From positions 1,240,001-1,304,000 of the forward strand of contig NZ_CP083590.1 in NCBI RefSeq assembly GCF_020099395.1: DNA of 64,000 nt. The letters are read 5' to 3'. Made by a program: the position numbers and the translations under genes. The notes under the pieces are model-generated. The model saw nothing but the letters and a program-made list of their open reading frames with translations. It was not told the origin of the DNA and did no database searches. Below, piece by piece: positions 35,948 through 42,955 of this stretch. The stretch is from Streptomyces mobaraensis (GTDB lineage: Bacteria > Actinomycetota > Actinomycetes > Streptomycetales > Streptomycetaceae). The first letter of the stretch is position 1, and each line of letters begins with the position of its first letter.

Positions 35948-36268
35948 ATGATCATTCACACCCTGGTTTTCTCCTTCTCCGACTCGATGCCCGAAGCGGA
36001 GCGGAACCAGTTCTTCGCCGAGATGGACGACGTCATCCTGAAGTCCGGTCTCGCCGAGAAGATCGACCACAAGCCGCACCTCCGCCTGCCGGACGACGAC
36101 TACGCCCCCGTCTTCGTCTCCAGCGCCATCGCGGAGATCAGCGTCCAGGACCTGCCCACGCTGCAGAAGCTCACCGTGTGGCCGCAGCTCAACGAGTTCC
36201 GTGAGAAGTGGCAGGCCAAGTACCCGTACAAGGTGATCTGGACGAACCACGAACGGCTGACGGTCTGA
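35948..36268 (+). CDS. Dabb (stress-responsive alpha-beta barrel) protein, cytoplasmic
   Basis: Single-domain Dabb protein of 106 residues (MIIHTLVFSFSDSMPEAER ... WQAKYPYKVIWTNHERLTV). The fold is shared with plant olivetolic acid cyclase and small bacterial polyketide cyclases. Clearly related to the N-terminal domain of the fused cyclase at 27523 and nearly the same as the exported copy that follows. A GAGGCGAG ribosome site precedes the ATG. Likely a second- or third-ring cyclase; catalytic residues cannot be assigned with certainty. Confidence 0.85.
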   Translation: MIIHTLVFSFSDSMPEAERNQFFAEMDDVILKSGLAEKIDHKPHLRLPDDDYAPVFVSSAIAEISVQDLPTLQKLTVWPQLNEFREKWQAKYPYKVIWTNHERLTV

Positions 36269-36397
36269 GGCCACGGCCCCAGGTTCCGTTCCGAGGCGTC
36301 CCCGCCTCCATGTGCCCGGCGGTCCGCACCCCGCCGGCCGTGGATCCGGGGGCGCCTCCGCTCTTGCCCCCGACTCCCCCACCACCGTGGAGACCCG

Positions 36398-36916
36398 ATG
36401 CCCACCCCGCCCCCTCCGCACCCCGGCCGGCCCGCCGGAACCCTCGCCCGCCGCTCGTTCCTCATGGCCGGCGGCGCGACGGCCGTGGCCCTGGCCACCG
36501 GCCTGACCACCGCCCCGGAGGCCCGCGCGACGGACGCCTCCGCCGGTCCCGTCATCCACACGCTGGTCTTCTCGTTCTCCGACACGATGCCCGCGGACCA
36601 GCGCGACGCGTTCTTCGCCGAGATGAAGACCGTGGTGATGGGCTCGAAACTCGCCGAGAGCATCGACCACAAGCCGCACCTCCGCCTGCCGGACGACGAC
36701 CACGCCCCCGTCTTCGTCTCCAGCGCCATCGCCGAGATCCGCTGCAAGGACCTCCCCACCCTGCGGCGCCTCACGGCCTACGGCCCCCTGAACGACTTCC
36801 GCACCCGATGGCAGGCCCGGTACCCGTACAAGGTCGTGTGGACGAACCACGCTCCGCTGTCCGTCCGTCCCGCCGGCCACGCGCTGAGCACGCCGGGGTC
36901 CGAGGCGGCCCGGTAA
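36398..36916 (+). CDS. Dabb protein with Tat signal peptide
   Basis: 172 residues. The N-terminus has a twin-arginine signal: ARRSFLMAGG at residues 17-26, a hydrophobic stretch ATAVALATGLTTA and an A-x-A cleavage region near PEARATDA. Residues 53-160 are a Dabb domain close to the preceding gene product: IHTLVFSFSDTMP, HKPHLRLPDDD, APVFVSSAIAEI, RYPYKVVWTNHAPL. A 78-base stretch (36662-36739) matches 36062-36139 at all but two positions, exactly 600 bases apart, so this is a recent tandem duplication that gained an export signal. Tat export implies it folds before secretion. An extracellular cyclase, binding or immunity role would be new; ATG has GGAG upstream. Confidence 0.85.
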   Translation: MPTPPPPHPGRPAGTLARRSFLMAGGATAVALATGLTTAPEARATDASAGPVIHTLVFSFSDTMPADQRDAFFAEMKTVVMGSKLAESIDHKPHLRLPDDDHAPVFVSSAIAEIRCKDLPTLRRLTAYGPLNDFRTRWQARYPYKVVWTNHAPLSVRPAGHALSTPGSEAAR

Positions 36917-37067
36917 AACAGAAGTGCCGGGGGGCCGGCTGAGGCAGCCGGAGACCTGTTTATGCAAGGACACGCATAGTCGCGTTCACACATAGACGCG
37001 TAGCACCACCCCCTTCTACTGTCGGTGGGCAGGCGGCCCAAACGGGGCCAGAGCAAGGGGGTTTGGC

Positions 37068-37277
37068 GTGTCCGAACGTTCGGCACTCACCCGGCTCACG
37101 GGCAACGGCAACGGCGAGTGCGGAGAGAAGGACTGCCCGAACGTGTACCGCACGGCCACGGGATCGTTCGTCGTGCAGGGCGACGTGTCCAACGCCTTCA
37201 CCCCGCCCTCTGGGGAAGGGCTCGTGGAAATCCCGGAGGCGGTTCTCAGGGAGGCATTCCGTGCACTTGGATGGTGA
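37068..37277 (+). CDS. hypothetical 69-residue protein
   Basis: Small acidic protein (MSERSALTRLTGNGNGECG..., CPNVYRTATGSFVVQGDVS, EIPEAVLREAF) of a kind often found just before DUF6879 genes in streptomycetes. Contains two Cys (ECGEKDCPNVY). Its end overlaps the GTG of the next gene by 17 bases. Function unknown. A GTG start at 37068 follows GGGGG. Confidence 0.72.
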   Translation: MSERSALTRLTGNGNGECGEKDCPNVYRTATGSFVVQGDVSNAFTPPSGEGLVEIPEAVLREAFRALGW

Positions 37278-37773
37278 CGCGTGGAATGACTGCTTCGATT
37301 CCATGGAGCGTGAGGCGTGGCGACTGGAAACGCTGCCCGTCTACACCATGCCCCAGGAAGCGGAGAAGCTGAAGCGCTTCCTCGCCGGGGAGAAATCCCC
37401 GGACGATTACACGTCGCCCTGGATGGACGAGGTTCGGCAATGGGCCTCAGAAGGGAAGAGCGTCGGCAGGGTGCACGTCGTGACCCGCCCGCTCTCGGAC
37501 TACCTTCGGTTCGAGTTCGAGTATTACTACCGGCACCACGTGAAGGCGGGCGAGGATATCCGAATTCTCGACCTCACCGAGCGGGAGAATCCGGGGCTTC
37601 CGGATCAGGATTTCTGGATGTTCGATGAGTCCAAGGTGATCCTGATGAACTACCGGGCGGACGGGACGCAGATAAACCGGGAACTGTACGAGGGTGATCC
37701 TGAGCCGTATCGGCAGTGGAAGCGGATTGCCGTTGCCGAGTCGGTTCCATTCCTGGAGTACGTGAGCGGGTGA
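37261..37773 (+). CDS. DUF6879 family protein
   Basis: 170-residue protein with DAWNDCFDSMEREAWRLETLPVY, VGRVHVVTRPLSDYLRFEFEYYYRHHVKAGEDIRI in sections, DFWMFDESKVILMNY and a C-terminal REL...PEPYRQWKRIAVAESVPF, the features of DUF6879. Codon use is less GC-biased than in the polyketide genes. GTG start with GGGAGG upstream; its TGA overlaps the GTG of the XRE gene. Such pairs are common in actinomycetes and of unknown role. Confidence 0.83.
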   Translation: MHLDGDAWNDCFDSMEREAWRLETLPVYTMPQEAEKLKRFLAGEKSPDDYTSPWMDEVRQWASEGKSVGRVHVVTRPLSDYLRFEFEYYYRHHVKAGEDIRILDLTERENPGLPDQDFWMFDESKVILMNYRADGTQINRELYEGDPEPYRQWKRIAVAESVPFLEYVSG

Positions 37774-38603
37774 CGTTCGACCCTGAGCAGATGGGCCAGC
37801 CGAAACAGGAACTGGCGGCCCTGCTGAAAGAACTACGCAAGCGAGCCGGCCTCACTGGGGACCGGCTCGCTCGGCGTTGCAACATGTCCCAATCGAAGAT
37901 CAGTCGGATCGAGAACGGGAAAGCGCAACCGAGCCTGCTCGACCTGGAGAGAATCCTCCGGGCTGTCGTTGCTCCGCCCGAGGTCATCGAGGAGGTCATT
38001 GCCCTCGCGAGGCTGGCCAATACCGAGTGGCAAGACCTGCGCTCGCTGCGGCGAAGGGGGCTGGAGAAGAAGCAGACCGAACTTGCCGCGCTCGAATCCT
38101 CCTCTACCGAGTTCCGTTTCTTCCTGCTCTCGATGATTACGGGACTGCTGTCGACCCCTGAGTACATCCGGGCCAGCCTCGCTAATTCACCGGCTGATGT
38201 CACTAAGACGATCGCGAGGAAGCTGGAGCGGCAGGAGGTTCTTTACGACACGAAGAAGCGGTTCACCTTCATCCTCACCGAACAGGCCGTGAGGTGGCCA
38301 CTCCTGCCCCCTGCCGCGATGGCGATGCAGATTGACCGGCTGGCCTCATTGACCCATCTGCCGAATGTGAAGCTAGGTGTCATCCCAATCGCGGGATGCA
38401 AGCCCATGGCTCCGATGGACACCTTCACTGTCTACGACAACACCCTGGCCACTGTGGAGAACACCACCGGAGTAGTGATCCTGAGAGATCCACGCGACAT
38501 CGAAATGCATTTGGAACTGTTCTCGACACTGGAGGGGTACGCGCTGTTCGGGGCCGAAGCACGAGCCTTGTTGACGGAGTGGGCTGCCGCCTGCCGTTCG
38601 TGA
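37770..38603 (+). CDS. XRE helix-turn-helix protein with DUF5753 domain
   Basis: 277-residue regulator. HTH at residues 12-66 (ELRKRAGLTGDRLARRCNMSQSKISRIENGKAQPS), then a DUF5753 ligand-type domain (LLSTPEYIRASL, RKLERQEVLYDTKKRFTFILTEQAV, NVKLGVIPIAGC, DTFTVYDNTLATVEN). Such proteins include regulators of development and secondary metabolism in Streptomyces. GTG start coupled to the DUF6879 gene by GTGA. May control the adjacent small-peptide operon. Confidence 0.9.
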   Translation: MTFDPEQMGQPKQELAALLKELRKRAGLTGDRLARRCNMSQSKISRIENGKAQPSLLDLERILRAVVAPPEVIEEVIALARLANTEWQDLRSLRRRGLEKKQTELAALESSSTEFRFFLLSMITGLLSTPEYIRASLANSPADVTKTIARKLERQEVLYDTKKRFTFILTEQAVRWPLLPPAAMAMQIDRLASLTHLPNVKLGVIPIAGCKPMAPMDTFTVYDNTLATVENTTGVVILRDPRDIEMHLELFSTLEGYALFGAEARALLTEWAAACRS

Positions 38604-38665
38604 TCTTTAGTCCATGACGGGAAAGAACTACACAGCCGCCGTTTTCTGGGCCAATGATTTCCCCC

Positions 38666-38767
38666 ATGACAGCGACCGAGCGAAACGAAGAGCGGGTGCG
38701 TTACGGCGTAGGTCGGGGGCGGGAGTACCGGCGGACGTTCGGCCCTGATGGTGGTGTGCGCTCATGA
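38666..38767 (+). CDS. possible 33-residue ORF, coupled
   Basis: Short frame MTATERNEERVRYGVGRG... ending PDGGVRS. Very basic. Its TGA overlaps the ATG of the following gene (ATGA), which is the main reason to consider it real. No clear ribosome site, so low confidence. Confidence 0.35.
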   Translation: MTATERNEERVRYGVGRGREYRRTFGPDGGVRS

Positions 38768-38970
38768 CGGGGCGCATGACTCTGCGGGTGTCGTACGACG
38801 GCGGCCGGACGTACGGCCCGGTTCGTGAGGTGCAGGTGGAGCCGCGCAATGCGGTGATCCTGGGTTCGCCGACCAAGTACCCGCCGTGCGGGTGCCCTCG
38901 GTGCACGGGTCGCAGTTCGTTGCCTGCCAGTGCTCTCCGCCCCGTGGCGGTGGAGCCGAAGGCGACGTGA
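38764..38970 (+). CDS. hypothetical 68-residue protein with Cys motif
   Basis: MTGRMTLRVSYDGGRTYGPVREVQ..., with a CGCPRC cluster at about residues 42-47 that could bind a metal. Codon pattern looks coding. It overlaps the next tiny gene at TGATG. Unknown function; small proteins of this kind often accompany XRE-DUF5753 loci. Confidence 0.6.
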   Translation: MTGRMTLRVSYDGGRTYGPVREVQVEPRNAVILGSPTKYPPCGCPRCTGRSSLPASALRPVAVEPKAT

Positions 38971-39083
38971 TGCGTCGCTTGGGCCACTGGGTGCTGCGCC
39001 ACCTTGGCCGGTACGCGGGGCCGCTCTACCTGGCCGCGATCCTCGGCGGCTGTGCCCTGGTTCTCGCCGTGGCTCTTTGGTAA
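38970..39083 (+). CDS. hypothetical 37-residue membrane peptide
   Basis: Frame MRRLGHWVLRHLGRYAG followed by one hydrophobic segment of about 20 residues (PLYLAAILGGCALVLAVALW). Positive N-terminus and one helix give an inside-N membrane topology. Starts in the stop of the previous gene (TGATG). Could be a small membrane protein of the island; function unknown. Confidence 0.5.
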   Translation: MRRLGHWVLRHLGRYAGPLYLAAILGGCALVLAVALW

Positions 39084-39155
39084 CCGCATTGGCCGCTGTC
39101 TCTGATGCTTCCCGCCGGATTCCCGGTGGGAGTTCCCGAGAAGAGAGGTAGTCCG

Positions 39156-39293
39156 ATGGTGGAAGAGAACACCACTTCGGTGGCCCCCGAGGGGGGTGGC
39201 CTGCTCGTCGCGAAGCGGAAGATCGTGGCCACACGCACGCGTGCCGAGCAGGAGTCTGACGTCAGCAGTGGCCGTTCCGACGGCAACGACTGA
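39156..39293 (+). CDS. 45-residue peptide, candidate substrate of the downstream enzymes
   Basis: MVEENTTSVAPEGGGLLVAK then RKIVATRTRAEQE and a hydrophilic Ser/Asp/Gly tail. It has a good ribosome site (GAGAGG), contains no Cys, and lies only 14 bases before the JmjC oxygenase gene. The layout (acidic leader, Gly-Gly-Gly, basic middle) resembles a ribosomally made precursor peptide, with Lys/Arg residues a hydroxylase could target. That role is inference; it could also be an ordinary small regulatory protein. Confidence 0.6.
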   Translation: MVEENTTSVAPEGGGLLVAKRKIVATRTRAEQESDVSSGRSDGND

Positions 39294-39307
39294 CGGGAGC
39301 GCCCACG

Positions 39308-40495
39308 GTGCTTGATGCAGCCTCGTGGGCGGGGCGTCTGGGCGGGGACACGTTCCTCGCCCAGACGTACCACCGCTCTTACGCGCACTTCCCCGGAGCC
39401 GCCGACACGGCGGGCCTGTTCTCCTGGGATGACCTGAACCGGATCATCGCCACGCAGCGGCTGGAGCCGCCCCGGCTGCGCCTGTCGGTCGACGGCGAGA
39501 TGGTCCCGCTGTACCGCTACGCGATCCCTACGACGAACCGCCGAGCGGTCACCTGGTCCCGCATCCAGCCGTCCGACTTCCACGCCCAGCTCAGGGACGG
39601 GGCGTCGCTAGTCCTGGACGCGGTGGAGAAGATCCACCCCTCCGTGGGGGCGGCTGCGGAGGGACTGGAACGCTTCCTTGGGACTTCCGTGCAGGCCAAC
39701 GTGTACGCCTCGTGGACCGAGCGGGAGGGCTTCGGCCGGCACTGGGACGACCACGATGTGGTCGTGGTCCAACTGCACGGCTCGAAGCGGTGGCGCCTTT
39801 GGGGGATGACCCGTGAAGCGCCCACCTTCCGGGACGTGGAGTCGCCGGAGGAGCCGGAGGGCGACCCGGTGGCGGACCTCGTTCTGTCCCCGGGTGACGT
39901 GCTCTACCTGCCGCGCGGCTGGTGGCACTCGGTCACCGCTGACCAGGGGACAGAATCCCTTCACCTCACGTTCGGGATGGTCCCGCACACGGGCGCTGAC
40001 CTGATGCTCTGGGTCGTCGACCAGCTTCGGGCATCCCTCGCGCTCCGCAGGGACATCCCGCGCTTCGGCTCGCTGGCGGAACAGTCGGACTTCACCGACG
40101 CCGTACGCCGTGAAGTGGCCGACATGATGGCGGACCCCCGCCTCGTGGAGCGGTGGGCGGAGTCGATCGACACGACGGACCTGGGCCACGCGATTCCGTC
40201 CCTGCCCTACGTGGACGGCCTCCCCGCGCGGGGGGAGATCACGGTCAAGCTCACCACTCCGAGGGGCCGCCTGACGGCGAACCGCGAACAGGGCACGGTC
40301 ACCTTCTCGGCGGCCGGTACCGCATGGGACTTCGCCGAGTCCGCCGCGCCCGCGCTGGGCACGCTGCTGACCAACCAGCCGACCACGCTCGGCGGACTCG
40401 CCGACTCCGCCGGACTGGAGGTCAAGGAGGTGGCCGAACTGGTCTCCGTCCTCATCGACGGCCACGCCGTCGCAGTCGTGGGGACGGCGCTGTGA
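39308..40495 (+). CDS. JmjC/cupin Fe(II)/2-oxoglutarate oxygenase (ROX-like)
   Basis: 395-residue protein of the family that includes ribosomal oxygenase YcfD and human MINA53/NO66. Facial triad: His145 and Asp147 in GFGRHWDDHDVVVVQLHG, and His207 in LPRGWWHSV; the KRWRLWG that follows is also typical. The C-terminal 120 residues fit the winged-helix part of that family. These enzymes beta-hydroxylate Arg, His or other residues in proteins, so a peptide substrate is expected. GTG start with GGGAGCG. Coupled to the aldo/keto reductase (GTGA). Confidence 0.88.
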   Translation: MLDAASWAGRLGGDTFLAQTYHRSYAHFPGAADTAGLFSWDDLNRIIATQRLEPPRLRLSVDGEMVPLYRYAIPTTNRRAVTWSRIQPSDFHAQLRDGASLVLDAVEKIHPSVGAAAEGLERFLGTSVQANVYASWTEREGFGRHWDDHDVVVVQLHGSKRWRLWGMTREAPTFRDVESPEEPEGDPVADLVLSPGDVLYLPRGWWHSVTADQGTESLHLTFGMVPHTGADLMLWVVDQLRASLALRRDIPRFGSLAEQSDFTDAVRREVADMMADPRLVERWAESIDTTDLGHAIPSLPYVDGLPARGEITVKLTTPRGRLTANREQGTVTFSAAGTAWDFAESAAPALGTLLTNQPTTLGGLADSAGLEVKEVAELVSVLIDGHAVAVVGTAL

Positions 40496-41397
40496 CCGCC
40501 GCTCTCTGCCTGGGGACATACCGCGTGCGTGCCGTCAGTCAGGCGGCACGCACCGCCCTGGCCGCCGGTAGCCTCTGGGTGGACACGGCACCCAACTACG
40601 CCCGTGGTCGGGCACATGAGGAACTGCGCCCGGTTCTCGGGGAGTACCCGACCGTGCGGGTAGCCACGAAGACGGGGTTCTTCACGGAGAAGCAAGGCGG
40701 CATCGCCCTGGCCGAGGGCGTGCTCACCCGGGAAGAGGCGGCCGGTAGGCACAGCCTTGAGCGACGCTTCGTCCGCTGGCAGACGGAGCGGTCGTTGGCC
40801 GCGCTCGGGCGCGTGGATCTGGTGTTCGTCCACAACCCCGAGCACCACGGGCACAGCATTGACCATGCCGCTCTGCACGGGCGTGTGCGGGAAGCCTTCA
40901 CGGCGCTGGAGGAGTTCGCTCATGCGGGCAGGATCGGCGGGTACGGCGTCGCCACCTGGTCGGGCCTGACCTCCGGAGCGCTCAGCGTCCCTGAGTTGCT
41001 CGCGCTCGCCCGGCAAGCGGTTGGTTCCGCCGAGCACCACTTCACCGGCTTGCAGATCCCCGTCAGCCTGATCATGGATGCCCCGATCACACAAGCCCTG
41101 AACGGCGGCGGACCACTGGTACAGGCGAAGGACGCCGGGCTGATCACGTTCGGATCAGCGCCCCTGCACGGCGGCGAACTCCTCGACGCCATGACACCCG
41201 AACTGGTGAACCTCATCCGCCCCGGCCTGTCGGCCGCAGCCGCTGCCCTGCTGGCCGCTGGCTCGTGCCCCGGCCTCGATGTCGTCCTCACCTCCGCGAG
41301 CACCCGCGAACACTGGGACGATGTGGCCAAGGCTCTGGCTGCGCCGCTGACGGCCCAGGAACTCAGGAGGGTGACGGATGAACTCGCCGGTGAATGA
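40492..41397 (+). CDS. aldo/keto reductase
   Basis: NADPH-dependent TIM-barrel reductase of 301 residues. Tetrad residues can be placed: Asp and Tyr in WVDTAPNYARG, Lys in VATKTGFF and His in LVFVHNPEHHG. The cofactor-end motif is loose (LDVVLTSASTREHWDD). GTG start overlaps the oxygenase stop, and its 3' end overlaps the kinase gene by 20 bases, so the three are one transcript. It might reduce a carbonyl made by the oxygenase. Confidence 0.88.
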   Translation: MTAALCLGTYRVRAVSQAARTALAAGSLWVDTAPNYARGRAHEELRPVLGEYPTVRVATKTGFFTEKQGGIALAEGVLTREEAAGRHSLERRFVRWQTERSLAALGRVDLVFVHNPEHHGHSIDHAALHGRVREAFTALEEFAHAGRIGGYGVATWSGLTSGALSVPELLALARQAVGSAEHHFTGLQIPVSLIMDAPITQALNGGGPLVQAKDAGLITFGSAPLHGGELLDAMTPELVNLIRPGLSAAAAALLAAGSCPGLDVVLTSASTREHWDDVAKALAAPLTAQELRRVTDELAGE

Positions 41398-42232
41398 GGA
41401 GGTACAGGCCCTGATGGAGGCAGCCCACGAGCGGGCGGCCAAGGCACTGGGTCTCACCTGCACGGGGCCACTGGCGTGGGGCTTCCTCGGTGTCACCCTC
41501 GGACGCCGACCGGGGGACCGGTGGCTACGGGTCAGCCGGACGGCGAAGAGGAACGCGGGCAGGAAGGCGGGGGAAGGCATCGTCGGCGCCTCGGAGCTGG
41601 TGCCTGACGGCGTGCCCCGCCCCCACCTGTACGCGGTGCATGACTGGACTGACGGCGAGTGGGCCTTCGAGTCGGAAGTCCTGGACTACCTCACGCAACC
41701 CATCGTGTCCCCCGACCGGGCCGACATCGACCACGACCCTGGGTTGCCTGACGAGTGGTGGGCGGACCTTCGCCAAGCCCTTGCCCTCCTCGCTGAAGCG
41801 GAAGGTGTGAAGACGACCGTCCGGGACGGATGGATCGAACGGGCCTTCCCCCAGTTCCTCGGCATCCCTGCCCCCGCCACGGTGGAGCGGGTGACCGGCC
41901 ACGGTGACCTGCACTGGGGCAACCTCACCGCCGCGCCCCTGTGCCTGCTGGACTGGGAGCGGTGGGGACGGGTGCCCTTCGGCTATGACGCGGGGCTCCT
42001 GCACGCCAACAGCCTGCTTGTGCCCGACGTAGCCGCCCGCATCCGCAAGGAGTTCGCGGAGGTCCTCGACACTCCCGCCGGCCGAATCGGGGAACTGGCA
42101 GCCCTGGCCGAGATGCTGCAAGCCGTAGCCCGTGGCTGGTACCCCGACCTTGCACCCCACCTCGTGGCCCGTGCAGAGGCGCTCACCGGAGTGCGCCCGC
42201 CCGTCCCGGCGCACTCTAAGGTCAGCGCCTAG
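41378..42232 (+). CDS. APH-fold phosphotransferase
   Basis: Kinase-like protein of 284 residues with the aminoglycoside-phosphotransferase catalytic loop VTGHGDLHWGNL (Asp base, Asn) and the metal-binding Asp in LLDWERWG. The N-lobe is short, starting near TGPLAWGFLGVTLGR. Family members phosphorylate antibiotics, sugars or, in some RiPP pathways, peptide Ser/Thr. Perfect AGGAGGG ribosome site. Target unknown; operon context suggests the 45-residue peptide or a metabolite derived from it. Confidence 0.85.
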   Translation: MNSPVNEEVQALMEAAHERAAKALGLTCTGPLAWGFLGVTLGRRPGDRWLRVSRTAKRNAGRKAGEGIVGASELVPDGVPRPHLYAVHDWTDGEWAFESEVLDYLTQPIVSPDRADIDHDPGLPDEWWADLRQALALLAEAEGVKTTVRDGWIERAFPQFLGIPAPATVERVTGHGDLHWGNLTAAPLCLLDWERWGRVPFGYDAGLLHANSLLVPDVAARIRKEFAEVLDTPAGRIGELAALAEMLQAVARGWYPDLAPHLVARAEALTGVRPPVPAHSKVSA

Positions 42233-42273
42233 CTCTACGCTCCCCCACCGAGTCGAGGCGGTGAAGATGTGGT

Positions 42274-42408
42274 GAGAGCGTCCACCACATCCACAACATC
42301 ATCTCGGCGGCGCTGGACTCGGTGACCGGACCGCGAAAGCTCCTCTCGGCCCACACTCGGCACCACTCGCCGGACTGCACACGGCGCGTACGGCAAGCGC
42401 CGCGCTGA
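42274..42408 (+). pseudogene. possible tyrosine-integrase remnant
   Basis: A 45-codon open stretch contains ESVHHIHNIISAALDSVTG, reminiscent of the core-binding helix of actinomycete phage-type integrases, and then degenerates to a stop. It has no start codon and no catalytic domain. Position next to tRNA-Leu fits the remains of an integrated element. Weak evidence by itself. Confidence 0.3.
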
Positions 42409-42515
42409 GGGAGCAAAGAAGCTGGCCGCTTCCAGCGCCAGCTGGCTCGGCTTGTCAGTCCTGGCCTGACCAGGAAGCTCCCTCGGCTGTTGGTCACGCC
42501 ACAGCCGGAGAAACA

Positions 42516-42539
42516 GAAAAACCCCAGATCAACTGGGGT
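42516..42539 (-). terminator. rho-independent terminator of tRNA-Leu
   Basis: Perfect 7-bp stem (ACCCCAG 42521-42527, CTGGGGT 42533-42539) with a five-base loop, and on the minus strand a T-run directly after (42517-42520). It starts about 7 bases beyond the tRNA CCA end. Confidence 0.88.
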
Positions 42540-42548
42540 CTCTGCTGG

Positions 42549-42633
42549 TGTCCGAGGGGGGACTTGAACCCCCACGCCCGATAAAGGGCACTAGCACCTC
42601 AAGCTAGCGCGTCTGCCATTCCGCCACCCGGAC
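42549..42633 (-). tRNA. tRNA-Leu (anticodon GAG)
   Basis: 85-base class II tRNA. On the minus strand the acceptor GTCCGGG pairs with CTCGGAC (one G-U), the anticodon stem CTAGC/GCTAG carries the loop TTGAGGT with anticodon GAG (reads CUC), there is a long variable arm (TGCCC...GGGCG) and the T-loop GTTCAAGTC. Discriminator A and an encoded CCA (42546-42548) follow. Confidence 0.97.
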
Positions 42634-42955
42634 TAGGTGTTGTCTCCTCGGGGTGTTCCCCCGCGGCGACATGGATAACTCTATCAAGGTTTCGGAGCGC
42701 CTTTGACCAGGGCTTTTGGGTCGCCCATAAAGGGTGTTTATGGGCATATCAGGCGCCTTCGGCGTCGCTCGAAGGGAGATCGGGGAGAGGTGGCCCCCGG
42801 TCGGCGGGGTGTCCGCCGTCTGGGGGGCGTCAGGGCCGGGCGGTGGGCGAGGTGCCGCCGGGGCGCCCGGGGTGCGCGGGGGGTACGGGCGCGTGGAGCG
42901 TGTGCGTCTCACGGGTCGCGTGAGGCGTGTGGCCACGGCGGTCCCGTCGGCCGCG
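42634..42955. other. intergenic region upstream of tRNA-Leu
   Basis: No gene seen. AT-rich part at 42670-42760 should hold the tRNA promoter. A perfect 8-bp inverted repeat, CCCATAAA (42724-42731) and TTTATGGG (42737-42744), separated by five bases, stands out; it may be an operator or a weak hairpin. Frames here on both strands are GC shadow. Confidence 0.5.
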
